Of a stretch of DNA of 64,000 bases, positions 18,932 to 29,483 are shown piece after piece (positions within the stretch are counted from its first letter, which is position 1; each line of letters opens with the position of its first letter). The stretch comes from Paramyrothecium sp. XJ0827. Lineage: Eukaryota; Ascomycota; Sordariomycetes; Hypocreales; Stachybotryaceae. Made by a program: the position numbers and the translations under genes. Below the pieces are notes generated by a model. It had not been told where the DNA came from, made no database searches, and saw only the letters and a list, made by a program, of their open reading frames with translations. The DNA is taken from assembly GCA_020881915.1 (NCBI GenBank), contig JAJFPB010000001.1:1984001-2048000 (forward strand), written 5' to 3'.

Positions 18932-21217
18932 CTAAACGAGTTGTACATCTATCTCCTCCAAGCTCTGTCGGTCCCAGACCGACTTCTCAACCCTCCCATA
19001 GGCTTCTCTTATGTATTGGCGAGCTTCTCCTTTATCACACTCCAGTTCGTTTATCCAAAGGACGTTATAGAACTCATAACAATCAGCATCGCTCTCCCAG
19101 CCGACATTATTTTCCGATACCGGCTCATGGCTCTGCTTGACGCGTAGCAGCTCTTTCCAATCCGGAAGATTGTAGTGGTTCTCACCACTCGTCATGGTTA
19201 TCGCATTGGGATTGTATGGGAGATCTTGCGGCGAGGAAGGCTTTTGAGTCAGCCGCCCTCGAGACACAGCGATCAGCATGCACCTGTCGCCCACTGGTGC
19301 ATCTTCGAAATGGGGACGATTCAAGTAGAGAACTCCTCCATATTGGCCACCGTGATCGGTTATTGTCGCTTGCATGGCAAGCCCTCCGATATTCATTGGC
19401 GTTTTTTCCGTCTTTCCGGAGATGGTGAATACAGCGCTCTGAGCGCGGAACTTTAGGACGGGGCTCCATTGCTCCGTACTGGGCTCGGCCGTCTCCTCTC
19501 GACTCTCGATTTGTGGATTATCACCACTGACGCCGTACTTTTGGGCCTGACTCGTTGACTTGCTGCCATTCAATGGCGATCCTGCGGTGTCCTCAAAATA
19601 CGCATTTTTGATGCGTCGCCTTCCGCCTGTCCTCGTATTGAGTTGATACCAGTCAATGATGGATTCCACAACATATGGCGGACGGACTACGAAATCGATA
19701 TTACCGTGCCAAGCGAGCCAAGACCAAGTGGGAAAGAGACCGCTCGCCACGTCGCGTTTCTCGAGGGGATACTGAGGTTTCCACAGCATGGCGAAATCGA
19801 AGAAGTATTGGGGGAGTCCGTACACGAAACCACCCGGGAAATAGGGTCGCAGAACATTCTCTATACCCATGAATGCAGCATGCGCATCACCAGGGTTCGT
19901 CAACTCGGTTGGGTTATACTGGGAAACCTGGGCTGCCCATGCCCCAAGGTCTAAGTTGCTGACAACCGGCCGATTCCACAATGGTTTGTTGTGGTAGTGG
20001 TTCAATCCCTCCGGCGCACTCCGAGATTGCTCTTCATACGCAGCATTCGGGCATGACCAATGTACGGTTTGTCCCTGGAAGACAAGACATCGACGAGAGA
20101 GACGCAGCTCTTGATAGATCCAAGCACGCGTCTCGCACCAGGAGCTCTCTCCCAAGTCTGAGTCCCCTGCCAAGAATGAGCATCCAGGAAGCACAAGTGT
20201 AGACTGCGCATAGGACCGCGCTTTGCTCCCTCCCGGTACACCTGGTAGTCCGGCTTCAGAGTCTTTTCCATCCGCGGCAACAATGGTGCAATACGAGCGT
20301 GCGTATATCTCATCCATCCTGTTGATATGGAACTTCTTGTTCTCGTAGTCATCTTGGACAACACAAAGCCGATCCACCCACAAATACCGCTCACCGAGCT
20401 GTTTCACTAGCCTCATCGCATCTCGAATGGTTTGTGGGACGGGCGAATGAGGATATTCAGGGTCCAGGGCATCTTCCTTCTTCAGCTGCTCTATGTTGGT
20501 AGTCAGACACTGTAGCGTCTGCGGCAGATTTCCCCAAGCATATGACAAAGTCAGGTACCTGGCACTACTTTCAAGAAGGACCAGACAATTACTTTCGACG
20601 TCTATCAGAAGTAAATGTTGGGGCCCCAAGCCCACATGTTTGCTGAACAGTATGTTGCAGCTTTCCGCATGCGATTGGTCGCAGTAATTGATCCAACGCT
20701 TCACTTTGGAGATGTCGATTCGATCACCAGATACTCCTAATGCAACAGGTGCCCCCGAGTCACTTCGAACGAGTTTTGGCCCGACGCTCGCCACTGCTTG
20801 TCCAGCCATGTGAGGTATCACAGAGCCGATGTCGTCGACTCTCTTCTCGAAAAGAAACGAGACGGGCGAAAGCTTGCGGAGGCTAAAATAACAGTCGGTA
20901 ACAGATTCAGTTATGAAGCCCTTTTTCGAAAAAGCTATTTGAAGCAGCTCTCTGCACGAGCTGCATGTGTTTGAGCTGTTGCGGATATCTGCAGCCTTAC
21001 GTAAAACTACAGTGAAGTTCTTCGTTGGATGCTGGTCATGGGATACGATGACTGAGGATAAATTTTGGCAATCTGCGCAATGCTCGGGTGCCTCCCTTAC
21101 ACCACTGTCTTCGTGCGCTTTTACAACGTTCTTCTTGAGTTTGAACACAGATACTAGTTTCTTGCGGACATGCCTCAGTGGTCTTAAGAGATGACCAAGG
21201 GTTTTTTTGTGGTCCAT
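18932..21217 (-). CDS. HET-domain heterokaryon-incompatibility protein (HET1 of window)
   Basis: A single exon of 761 aa. The HET domain spans about 221-371 with its three diagnostic blocks: 'YLTLSYAWG', 'YLWVDRLCVVQDD' (preceded by 'TIRDAMRLVKQLG') and 'RAWIYQELRLSRRCLVF'. Upstream lie two C-x2-C pairs (C47/C50 and C85/C88), the second in 'TCSSCRELL'. The same arrangement occurs at the start of the third HET protein in this window. The 390 residues after the HET core have no recognised domain. HET proteins trigger cell death after fusion with a genetically different individual, usually through partners. No NACHT, WD40 or TIR part is present. It is divergent from the Zn(II)2Cys6 gene at 21770 with 552 bp between the start codons. 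Function as an active incompatibility gene is inferred. Confidence 0.9.
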   Translation of the reverse strand: MDHKKTLGHLLRPLRHVRKKLVSVFKLKKNVVKAHEDSGVREAPEHCADCQNLSSVIVSHDQHPTKNFTVVLRKAADIRNSSNTCSSCRELLQIAFSKKGFITESVTDCYFSLRKLSPVSFLFEKRVDDIGSVIPHMAGQAVASVGPKLVRSDSGAPVALGVSGDRIDISKVKRWINYCDQSHAESCNILFSKHVGLGPQHLLLIDVESNCLVLLESSARYLTLSYAWGNLPQTLQCLTTNIEQLKKEDALDPEYPHSPVPQTIRDAMRLVKQLGERYLWVDRLCVVQDDYENKKFHINRMDEIYARSYCTIVAADGKDSEAGLPGVPGGSKARSYAQSTLVLPGCSFLAGDSDLGESSWCETRAWIYQELRLSRRCLVFQGQTVHWSCPNAAYEEQSRSAPEGLNHYHNKPLWNRPVVSNLDLGAWAAQVSQYNPTELTNPGDAHAAFMGIENVLRPYFPGGFVYGLPQYFFDFAMLWKPQYPLEKRDVASGLFPTWSWLAWHGNIDFVVRPPYVVESIIDWYQLNTRTGGRRRIKNAYFEDTAGSPLNGSKSTSQAQKYGVSGDNPQIESREETAEPSTEQWSPVLKFRAQSAVFTISGKTEKTPMNIGGLAMQATITDHGGQYGGVLYLNRPHFEDAPVGDRCMLIAVSRGRLTQKPSSPQDLPYNPNAITMTSGENHYNLPDWKELLRVKQSHEPVSENNVGWESDADCYEFYNVLWINELECDKGEARQYIREAYGRVEKSVWDRQSLEEIDVQLV

Positions 21218-21769
21218 GGAGTCGAAGTGTTGTGTCTGTTAGAACCGTTCGGCAGATACGACGCTTATTGGTTGTCATTGAGGTTATGCAGAATGCATAA
21301 CAAATGTACCAAGGAATACCATGAACATTTTCAGCCTATTCCCAAAACTTACTCATTGAATGCGATGATGGCAGGCTAGGCAGCGACGTAGGATTGGGGC
21401 GCAATAGCAAGCCATAACGAGTGTGACCCTTTGTTGGGAATTGCCAACCAACACTTTTGTCTGGTCTGAGGCTGAAGACCAGGATAAGCCTCCACCGCTT
21501 CTTTAGTGGGCGATATCAGAGAATCCCGTTTGTGTAATTGAGGGGATAGCGGGGATGTAAGCACACACGATGTTGGGTTATGCCGGAACTGCGTATACCA
21601 TACTGACAAGGGTGTTCAGTGTCAATTTTACGCAAGTAAGACATGCGCCTCGGCTTGCCAGATTTAAATTCCATAACATATCTATCTGAAGCCTGAACTT
21701 GACAGCTTCCGCCCAATTTGTGACAAGTGTGGTAAATTTAGTTGGCCTCGCTAGGACTGCCGTGGATCC
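21218..21769. other. Divergent promoter between HET gene and Zn(II)2Cys6 gene
   Basis: These 552 bp separate two start codons facing away from each other, so both promoters lie here and might share control elements. I see no coding frame. The factor at 21770 could act on its neighbour, but no CGG-N-CCG palindrome stood out clearly. Confidence 0.5.
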
Positions 21770-23673
21770 ATGGACTTTCCCCAGGGCGGACACGACACGG
21801 ATGTCGGCCACGCCTCCAGCTCGTCCGGGCGCCAAACGCACGGCGGGAATTCCGAGCGGGCAGCCCAGGCTTGCCGCCCATGCAGGTACTTGCAATAGCC
21901 ACTTCAGAAAGATGGCTTGTCGACCATGTCCACGCTCCGGGGATAAGAAGCTGATGCGAACACTAGCCGGTTAAAGAGGAAATGCACGCGTGAACTTCCG
22001 TCGTGTTCCTTGGTACGTCCGAGAACACCCAGTTCTGTCACCGGAACTCGAAACTCACAAAACATGTACAGTGTATCCGGCTGGGCAAACGATGCACTTA
22101 CCCGGCGGGAAGGAGGCCGTACGGCTCCAGCAGTCATGGCTCCGTATCACCGGAAGATATGCGTTCTGTGACGTCCTTGGAATCACTGAGCCCGACCATG
22201 CACATGCAAACGGCGCCCAGCTTCCCCGAGGCTTTCTTCCTCGATTGTGATCTGTTCAGACCGGTCACTCATTCGTCTCTTTCAAGCCCCGCGCCTGTTC
22301 CGCAGCACATTTCACAGTTGCTGGCGGTCGGACCCAACGCCATATGTGAGTCCTACTTTGGCAGCATAGACACATGGTTTCCTTTCGTGAGCAGGAAACG
22401 ACTGGATCAAGTCACCAGAAGCCGCAGCCAGAACGAAGCTCCCAGTGCTTCCCTGCTATTGCTTTGCATGAGGCTGGTCACCGACAACCCACTGCTGAGT
22501 GGCAATTCTCCCATGGATTCCATCTTCTACAGGCCGGCAAGGGCCTACGTGAACGCCATCGAGGAGTCCGCACCTGCGTCACTGCATCTTTTCCAAGCTC
22601 TTATTCTCATCGCGCTATACGAACTCGGCCATGGCATGTTCCCAATAGCTTACCTTACGGTTGCACGAGCGGCCAGAATTGGCATCTTGAGAGGTGTACA
22701 TGATCGGAAGAATTCGACGCAACTACTTGTCACACCGCCGACCTATACCATCTGGGAAGAAGAGCGGCGTACGTGGTGGGCGGCATCAATACTGGAACGG
22801 TAAGTGTATTTCCAAAGTGTTCGTACAGAGAGATTCGCTGAAGTCGAATAGACATATGAACCTAGGTCCTACGGGGCTTCCGCTCGCAGTTCCTGACCCA
22901 GCGCAAGGGGATCTGCTCCCTGCCATTGACGAAGAATGGCGGAGAGGCGGCATCCGAGCAAACAACCCTCTCTTCTCTAGCAGCTTTACCGCAGACCATC
23001 AGCTTGGTCCCTTCGCCCGAACATGCCAGGCATCCCACGCACTAGGCCGTGTGCTCCAGCACCGCGCCACCTTTCAAGACGCCCCAGATCGGGCCTTTGT
23101 TCTTGCTCAAGCCATGCAACTCAGCACAACACTCGCTGCGCTTGACCAGCACCTCGCTTGGCGGATGGATGACCCGGAAGCTCAGGCAAGCGACGAAAAT
23201 ACAACTGTGGACGTCGCAGTCTGTACCTCTGCACGATTGGCGCTTTACCACATGTACGCTTGCAACCTGCCAGACGTAGGGGGCGAGAGGTTTGCCGAGG
23301 AGAGTGCCTTGCAGCAAGCTTCCATCGACGGCATCGAACAGATCATCAACATCCGTGGCGCAGCACTCGCTCGCTGCGTGATCGAACAGTGCTCTAGCAG
23401 CCTGGACAGAAGCAACCCGCTGGTGATCCAAGCCCTCTACGATGCTGCGACTGAGGCCCTGTGGTTTCAAAGGGAGGGCGGAGAACTCATGGAGGCAGCA
23501 ACATCAACCCTCCAGCTCCTGGTGCAAGCACTGACGTTGTTAGCAGATAGGTGGTCCGTGGCGAGTAAGTATTCGTCCTCGAAATCTCACTTGAAAAGAA
23601 GAAGGAAAAGTATTCTGACGATGGCATTGATCTAGGCAAATGCTTGAATCTGTTGGCGCAGTCCGAAGATTAA
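21770..23673 (+). CDS. Zn(II)2Cys6 transcription factor with fungal-specific TF domain
   Basis: Five exons (21770-21885, 21967-22012, 22072-22799, 22852-23564, 23636-23673) give 546 aa. The first two introns (81 and 59 nt) interrupt the zinc cluster, which is why no single frame shows it. Spliced, the six cysteines are C35, C38, C45, C52, C55 and C62, with canonical C-x2-C-x6-C-x6-C-x2-C-x6-C spacing and basic 'RLKRKC' in the first loop. The middle region ('YFGSIDTWFPFVSRKRLDQV', 'RPARAYVNAIEESAPASLHLFQALILIALYELGHGMFPIAYLTVARAARIGIL', 'EEERRTWWAASILERHMNLGPTG') is a fungal-specific transcription factor domain. The last exon is only 38 nt. It is a nuclear DNA-binding regulator that probably recognises CGG-containing sites. 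It is convergent with the second HET gene (134 bp between stops). Targets are unknown. Confidence 0.9.
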
Positions 23674-23807
23674 AAGTTATTTTTCCATACCTCGGGCTTC
23701 ATGTGCAACACGAGAGTGCTTAGGAACTATGTAGAACGCCCTTTCGTGAAACTAATGGCATCTTCCTCCCCATCTTCAGCGTGATACCTTCTATTCCACG
23801 CGCTTTC

Positions 23808-25633
23808 TCAGAATGTACCAACCCTACGAGCCGTCTTGTTGATGCGCTTGAGCCTCAGCTCTGGTGCAAACTCAATAAAGCCATTACTTGTCTGGCCACA
23901 GAACAGTGTAGCCACCATGTTATACTCCGTACAGCATCCGAGGACGCGGGTAGATACCCTTGCTCGTGGCCCAGATCCTTCTATAAGGGGGGTTGACCAG
24001 AGCCCGCCGATGCTCTTGGGTTCTCCCCCCCTCATCAGGCTCTTCGCATTCTTTTGTACAGTTTCCCATATGTCACTCAAGGCTTGGCCAGGGTCTTTCA
24101 TCGATAAATCATACAATCCCACCCGGCAAGAGCCCTCAGTCGGATCACCCGGCACCAAGAACAATAGTCCAATATGCACATGTTCGTACTTCTTGTCCAG
24201 GTCGAGGAGATAAGTATGCGTCATATGTGAGGTTTCGGGATCATCGTTTGACCGACGTCGCGACCAAGACCAGCCAAAACCTGGACGGAGGCATGCTGGG
24301 CACTTCTCGCTGCTTCTCAACAGGGCGATTGAGTGCTGCTTTTCACGATAACCCGGGGCTGCCAGTGCGTATTTTGGTGCTGCATGCATCGAAACGACGC
24401 ATCTTGCGATGTCCCAGGTCTCGACGCTGCTTGCAGGGAACCAGCATGAATACTGATCGAGCGCTTCGAGATGAAAAATGGTCCCAGCTGAATCATGCAT
24501 CTGAGATATGACCTTGAAGTAGCGAGCAAGCCGCATGTCCCCATCAGCCCTATCAGAGCAGTTCAGTGCGCCATTGACGATTTTGATGTCTTTGAGCGAG
24601 TTTTTACTGTCGCCATCTGTGAAGATGATATTTGCTGATGCGGCCCTCAATGGCAGATCAATGGTCAAGCCAAAGGGATTCATAGTTGGTGTTGCAATGC
24701 GCAAGCCCCTCGAGGTAGGGACTGCGAGCTGCTTCCCCGGATGACTTGGACTCGAAAGCCAACTTCCACTGGAAGACACCGGTAGCACTAAGCCCACCTG
24801 CGGTCTAGGGATTGCTCTGTTAACGGTTCAGTCAAGCCACCCAGGAAAAGGGTGTCATCGCTCGTTGTCCTCATGATCTCAGCTTGTAGCCTGGCGAACG
24901 CGCGCTGGCCTTCGCCGTACAGAAGGGGCATGTTCACGTCAAAGATACCGAGAAGGCAATAGGCTTTGTCCTCTACTCTGGACGTATTCCTCCCGGTGAC
25001 CCATGACATGCGGTCGGCAATAGGAACGGACAGCCGGCTAGCTGTCAGCCGAAGCACGCCTGCCGGGATTCCTGTCGCATCGGCAAGGGCATCGGCCGCC
25101 GCCAACTTTGTTGTTATCTCAGTCCAGGACTTATCGAGGAACACGATATGGGTTGGCGCGATGAGCTCCTGCAAGGTCCATCCCCGGCCGAACCACCTGT
25201 ACGATCGCGAATTGGTCGTGAGGAAGTTGACTTGCTTGGAGTCCAAGTCGCTCAGGTATACATAGCAAACTGTTGAAGCCTCGTACCACTTGTACATGGA
25301 GTTGATGGCTATTCAAAGCCAGCTCCCCTTGTTCGAGTCGGTTGCAGACCCCTTCTTCATACCCTCTGATAGTTCTGCACTGCTCGTCTTGTCGATGCAG
25401 CACGTGTCAATCCAAACCCACTTCAGCCCATCTTCGCGGACTTGACTACAACATCCAGCAATTTTGCGAAACGCAGGCTTCTTCCGCGCCTCTCCAAGGT
25501 TTCGAAAGTCCTGCAAGGTGACTTCGACGTCCTCCCACGTATGCGAGAGAATCGCGTATCGCGGAAAGTGAACATCGGAGACCTGCTGTTCAAAGGAGCA
25601 GATCTCCAGAGAGTTGACATTCAACAATCTCAT
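23808..25633 (-). CDS. HET-domain protein, HET-D/E-type N-terminus (HET2 of window)
   Basis: Exons 25633-25363, 25308-24841 and 24787-23808 give 572 aa; introns are 54 and 53 nt. The protein starts directly with the domain ('MRLLNV', 'YAILSHTWEDVEVTLQDF', 'WVWIDTCCIDKTSSAELSEAINSMYKWYEAS', 'YVYLSDL', 'RGWTLQELIAP', 'RVEDKAYCLLGIFDVNMPLLYGEG'). This is the pattern of HET-E/HET-D-like proteins. Those often continue into NACHT-WD40; here the last exon instead holds about 325 residues of a beta-rich tail without a recognised nucleotide-binding motif. It therefore belongs to the stand-alone HET branch. The second intron was placed at a gtggct donor because it restores the frame at a normal size; an alternative 29-nt intron is too short. 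Non-self recognition and cell death are inferred from the family. Confidence 0.87.
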
Positions 25634-26406
25634 GCTGACGGTACAGCCAGGCTGGATGCAGAACAAGCGGGTTGATAATGCTTGCGACGAGTTCCACCAT
25701 GCCCGGTCGCGGAGAGTCCTCTATCTAAAGTGGGCTTTCTATTGCAGGGGTCGTGAGGTTTAAAATAACCCCCGAATCAAATTTGATTTCGGATTGGTTC
25801 AACGTCAACCCTTTCCAGTTGCATCGTTCGCATGCTGGATATCCTGTATACATACTCTGTATGAAAGGCATACCTAACGAGGGTGTACCACAGCCCAAAA
25901 TCCATGCGCGATTATGAATTATAGCCATATCTAGATGCGAGGACCAATACGCCATCCTTGGCATGAACACAATCTGCCAGTTGGATCATGAATACAGAAG
26001 TACCAAACAGATATTACTCTTCACTTTTTCTAGTATTTTACTAGTATTTAATTAGTATATTACTTGAATACTACTTGTATTTTACTTGTATTTTACTAGA
26101 ATTTTACTGCTATTTTAATAATTTTATTCTTGAAATTTTCTCAATTAAGAACACAAGAAAGAGTTTAAAAGTATTAGAATCACCTCTAGATTCTCGAGTG
26201 ACATTATCTCACAGATTCAAGTTGAACTAGGTGCTTTTCAGGAATTTAACCACAATTTATTTTATCTACCTTAATGAGACGTTCACACAATTCTTGTCTA
26301 CTTAGAAAGGGAGGTCGTAGGCAAAAGCGCCCAAAAAACAACCACCCAAGATACATCCAGCGCCTGCTGTCTGCATACCTTATCTATCATTAAACAAGGC
26401 ATTAAA
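25634..26406. other. Intergenic, AT-rich, contains an 11-bp minisatellite
   Basis: These 773 bp hold the promoter of the second HET gene on the left and the 3' flank of the dynamin-like gene on the right. The middle, about 26000-26290, is very AT-rich and contains the tandem repeat listed separately. No gene was seen. Confidence 0.6.
26031..26140. repeat. Degenerate 11-bp AT-rich tandem repeat, left flank of dynamin-like gene
   Basis: Eight consecutive 11-bp units can be laid out from 26031 to 26118: TAGTATTTTAC, TAGTATTTAAT, TAGTATATTAC, TTGAATACTAC, TTGTATTTTAC twice, TAGAATTTTAC, TGCTATTTTAA. Two weaker units follow to 26140. The unit on the minus strand, rotated, reads AAAATACAAGT and resembles the unit of the array at 29007-29083. 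Confidence 0.8.
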
Positions 26407-28698
26407 TTACCCCTTCAAGATCTTCAGGGCCTTGGTCAAGCTCTCAACTTCGTGCGTGAGCCGCTCCCTCTTGCCACGGCTGGCGATGTCCTCGCCCGCA
26501 ATAGACTCCAGCTGCTCCGGCGTCATCTTCAGCACAACTTCGCTGGATAACACGGCGAGCGGGCCTTTGCGAGAGTGTAGCAGAAGGTGGTCCACTGTCT
26601 GCTGACACACAACATCAACAAAGCGGTTGCGGGAGATCTCGTAATAGGCTCGCAGTGCATCGTGAATACGGTAACGTGTCTGGTCATGATCCTCCTTGCT
26701 TCCGGGCTCTTGGTCAGAGGGCTCCAAGCCGGCCTCTTCTTCTTCTTTCTTTCCACATCGTGCCGCTTTGGCAAGTGACACGCTCTTCTCAAACTCTGGA
26801 TGATAGGTCATGGAGGTGCCCTGCAATTCCACATGGAGCAGAAACTCGCCCTGTCGGATGGCTGTCTTGTAGCTCTCAATAAGCTCATCCAACAAGAAGC
26901 ATCGAAGATTCTCAAGAATAATTTGGTCTGGGCATGACACCTCGAGAATTGCGTTCATGAAATGATGGACGACAAGGATGGCGTTAGAGATGTGTGCAAG
27001 AGTAATTTGCTCCCATCTCTTGGCCAGCTTCTTGAAGATGCTTCTGAGCAGCCCGCTATTGAACTATGGAGTGGTCAGCACATGGACGGTCGGGGAATAA
27101 ACAGGGACCTACGGTGCCTATCTCATAGCCACGGCAGCTGAGGTGCTCAGACTCAATGTATTCGAGTATGTCCATCTCCCCGATCTCTTCGAGCTCCACT
27201 TCATCATAAAGCACGTCCTCAACCTCGAATACTCTGTCCAGTGGCACAGAATAGCTGAGACCATTAGTGTAGAGGTCATCTCGGGCATTGCCACCAGACT
27301 TGTCTGATCCGCTTCCTTGGTCAGGTTCACTGTGAGCGGTTCCTTCCCCTGCAAACGCCATCTCGTGACCTTGGAAGCGCATGGTGTTGGAAAAAGCTTC
27401 GTTTAACTCACGAATGCGTGTAATGAGCTTAAGTTCTGGTCTTTTATCGAAATCTTCGTCTTTGGTGTATCTGGCGTCTAGAGCACTGCCCTTCAATTCG
27501 GCGAATCGGGACGCAATTTTGTTCAGAAAAATGCGCTGTTCGTCCGTGGTACTGCGTGCTTCTCCAAGGTTCTTGAGAAGAATTCCTTTCTGCTTGCGTC
27601 TGACTGAGACTTCAGCCAACACCTTAGGAAATTCGCTTTTGGTACGATCCATCAGAAGACGTTGCAGACGTTGCCGGAGAGCGCCGATACCAAGGCGATC
27701 ACTGTCCAGTCTGTTCCAAGGCCCTTTGGAGAAGAATTTCTTCTCTTCCAGGTCGCGGGCCTCCGCTGACGATCCAGAATCGTCTGCACTTCGATTCTTG
27801 ACTATACAATAGCCAAGGGTGAGATCTCGGCGCTTTCCGTTGACAAGATCAACTACCATCTGTTTGGTTGCATTCTCAACAGCGAGGTCTGGTTTTGTCA
27901 ACACGCCGATAGTTCGCTCGCCCTTGGCGTCAACTTCTGCCGCTAGTGTCAGGATCTTTTGATTGGCAATATCTGTGTTGCATGGCACCACCGCAAGAAT
28001 GATGGTTCGTGATTCTTGGATGTAGCCAGTCACCATCTCCTTGACGAGAGGGATGTCATCTTTGGTGGTGACGCCTGGTGTATCGTTTTCGAACATGCCA
28101 GGAACATCAATGACGGTGAGATGTTCTGCGTCTGGTCCACATATTTCGACGCGCAGCACGTCTCTGCTGAAGGCACTTCCTCCACTTTCATCCGGGCTCG
28201 ATTTAATGCCCATGACCTTAGCGGCCTAAGGTTGGAGTCAGTAACTGAATGAGCTTGATAACGGTGTTTAGTGCCTTACATCCTCAAAGATTTGGGCAAA
28301 TTCTTCCGGGCTGAACTTAGAGATCTCCCGGCGGAAGTTGGCTGCCAGCTCTTTGCGCTGTGGTGTAGCCTCGTGCGGTACGATGGATATTGTCACACTA
28401 TTCTCCGGTTCGCGTCGGCAGATGATCTCTGTAGCATGGCGAGTGCATAGCGATACGTGGCGTGGGAAGTAGAACCCTGTCAGAGATTCAAGCACGCTGG
28501 ATTTACCCGCGCTTTGGTCGCCCACAACGACGATCTGGTTCCCGTGTTAGGCTGAGAGCTGTATAGCAGAAGCACATTTATTCTTACCTGGGGGAGAGGA
28601 ATGCTGCTGATTCCAAGGCCTCGCAGCTTATCGATTTTGTCAAGCAAAGCTCGGCTACCCAGCCCTCCGCCTGGAGAAGTCGTCTGTGGGCCACCCAT
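26407..28698 (-). CDS. Dynamin-like GTPase (fungal Mx/dynamin-related protein)
   Basis: Exons 28698-28588, 28534-28280, 28225-27113 and 27063-26407 give 711 aa; introns are 53, 54 and 49 nt, all phase 0. GTPase motifs: 'GDQSAGKSS' (P-loop, residues 42-50), the switch-I Thr in 'SLCTRHATEI', 'DVPGMFEND' (G3) and 'TKPD' (G4). A stalk region follows with an acidic insertion ('EGTAHSEPDQGSGSDKSGGNARDD'). The last exon has the GED-type end ('IHDALRAYYEISRNRFVDVVCQQTVDHLLL'). There is no PH domain or proline-rich tail, so it is not a classical endocytic dynamin. The size and order match Mx-like proteins that are multiplied and fast-evolving in filamentous fungi. Possible roles are organelle or membrane remodelling, or defence; neither is shown. 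Start: Met at 28698 just before 'GGPQTTS', because upstream in-frame sequence is not dynamin-like. Confidence 0.9.
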
Positions 28699-29483
28699 GG
28701 CCTTGCACTCGAGATCAAAGGATGGAAGCTTGGCTTTGGCTGGATGAAGGCGGTAGCAAGGGAAGTCAAGTTCAGCGACAACTTGGAAGCACAGCTCAGG
28801 AGAAAGCAAAGCTGAGGAGAGTGCAAAGCGGAGGAGAAAGCAAACGTGTGAAAATCGGGCACAGCAGTGACTGGATAAGGTATAATGGAACTCCCAGCCG
28901 CCACCATGGGAGCCGGCTGCCGACAGCTGCTGGGGCGGAAAGGAGGCGGGTAGCAAAAAGAGTGAGACTTGACAGGATTTTGCGAGAAAGAAAAAATTAA
29001 AATGTTACAAAAATACTAAGAGAATATAAGAGGAATATAAATAAAATGAAGCAAGAATATAAGCAAAATATCAGAAGAATATAACAAGATCATTAGAGTA
29101 TGATAATAGTTGTAGGCGGGATAGAAGCAGCCGTCTCTTCGGCTGACACTCAATTTTTAGGTACCTTAATCAACCGGTCTCCAAAGTCAACAAGGTCCTG
29201 GTTAGAAAGGAAGCATGGTAGTTGTTCTGAAAGCATAATAGACTCGACAAACGGAGAGAAAGCTGCTTGTGTTGGTAATAGTATATTCACGGAATCTTCA
29301 GATGTCATACGCTCTGAATCTAAAGGTATCAGCTATGTTCTCTCATCAACGCTCACGCGTATCACACGTTCTATGCCCAAGCCAAGCGAACCGAAGCGCC
29401 GAAATGTGCAGTGTCTATGCCGAAACCATGCTCGCTCAAAACTCTCGTATCTTCATAAGTATATACAGACAGGGTCCCCAGAT
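28699..29483. other. Intergenic, promoter of dynamin-like gene and AT-rich repeat
   Basis: The left 290 bp form the promoter of the dynamin-like gene, with an unusual series of related AGCAAAGC/GGAGAAAGCAAA motifs around 28797-28845. Next comes the AT-rich 11-bp repeat, then the 3' flank of the phosphate transporter gene. No gene was seen. Confidence 0.55.
29007..29083. repeat. Degenerate 11-bp AT-rich tandem repeat, right flank of dynamin-like gene
   Basis: Units of 11 bp from 29018: AAGAGAATATA, AGAGGAATATA, AATAAAATGAA, GCAAGAATATA, AGCAAAATATC, AGAAGAATATA, with a weaker unit before. Rotated, the consensus is near AGAATATAAGC. This differs from the minus-strand unit of the left array at about four of eleven positions. 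Confidence 0.7.

Noticed and set aside
24769..24840. 29-nt intron as the second intron of the HET2 gene
   Set aside because: Too short for splicing in fungi. A 53-nt intron from 24840 to 24788 restores the same frame.
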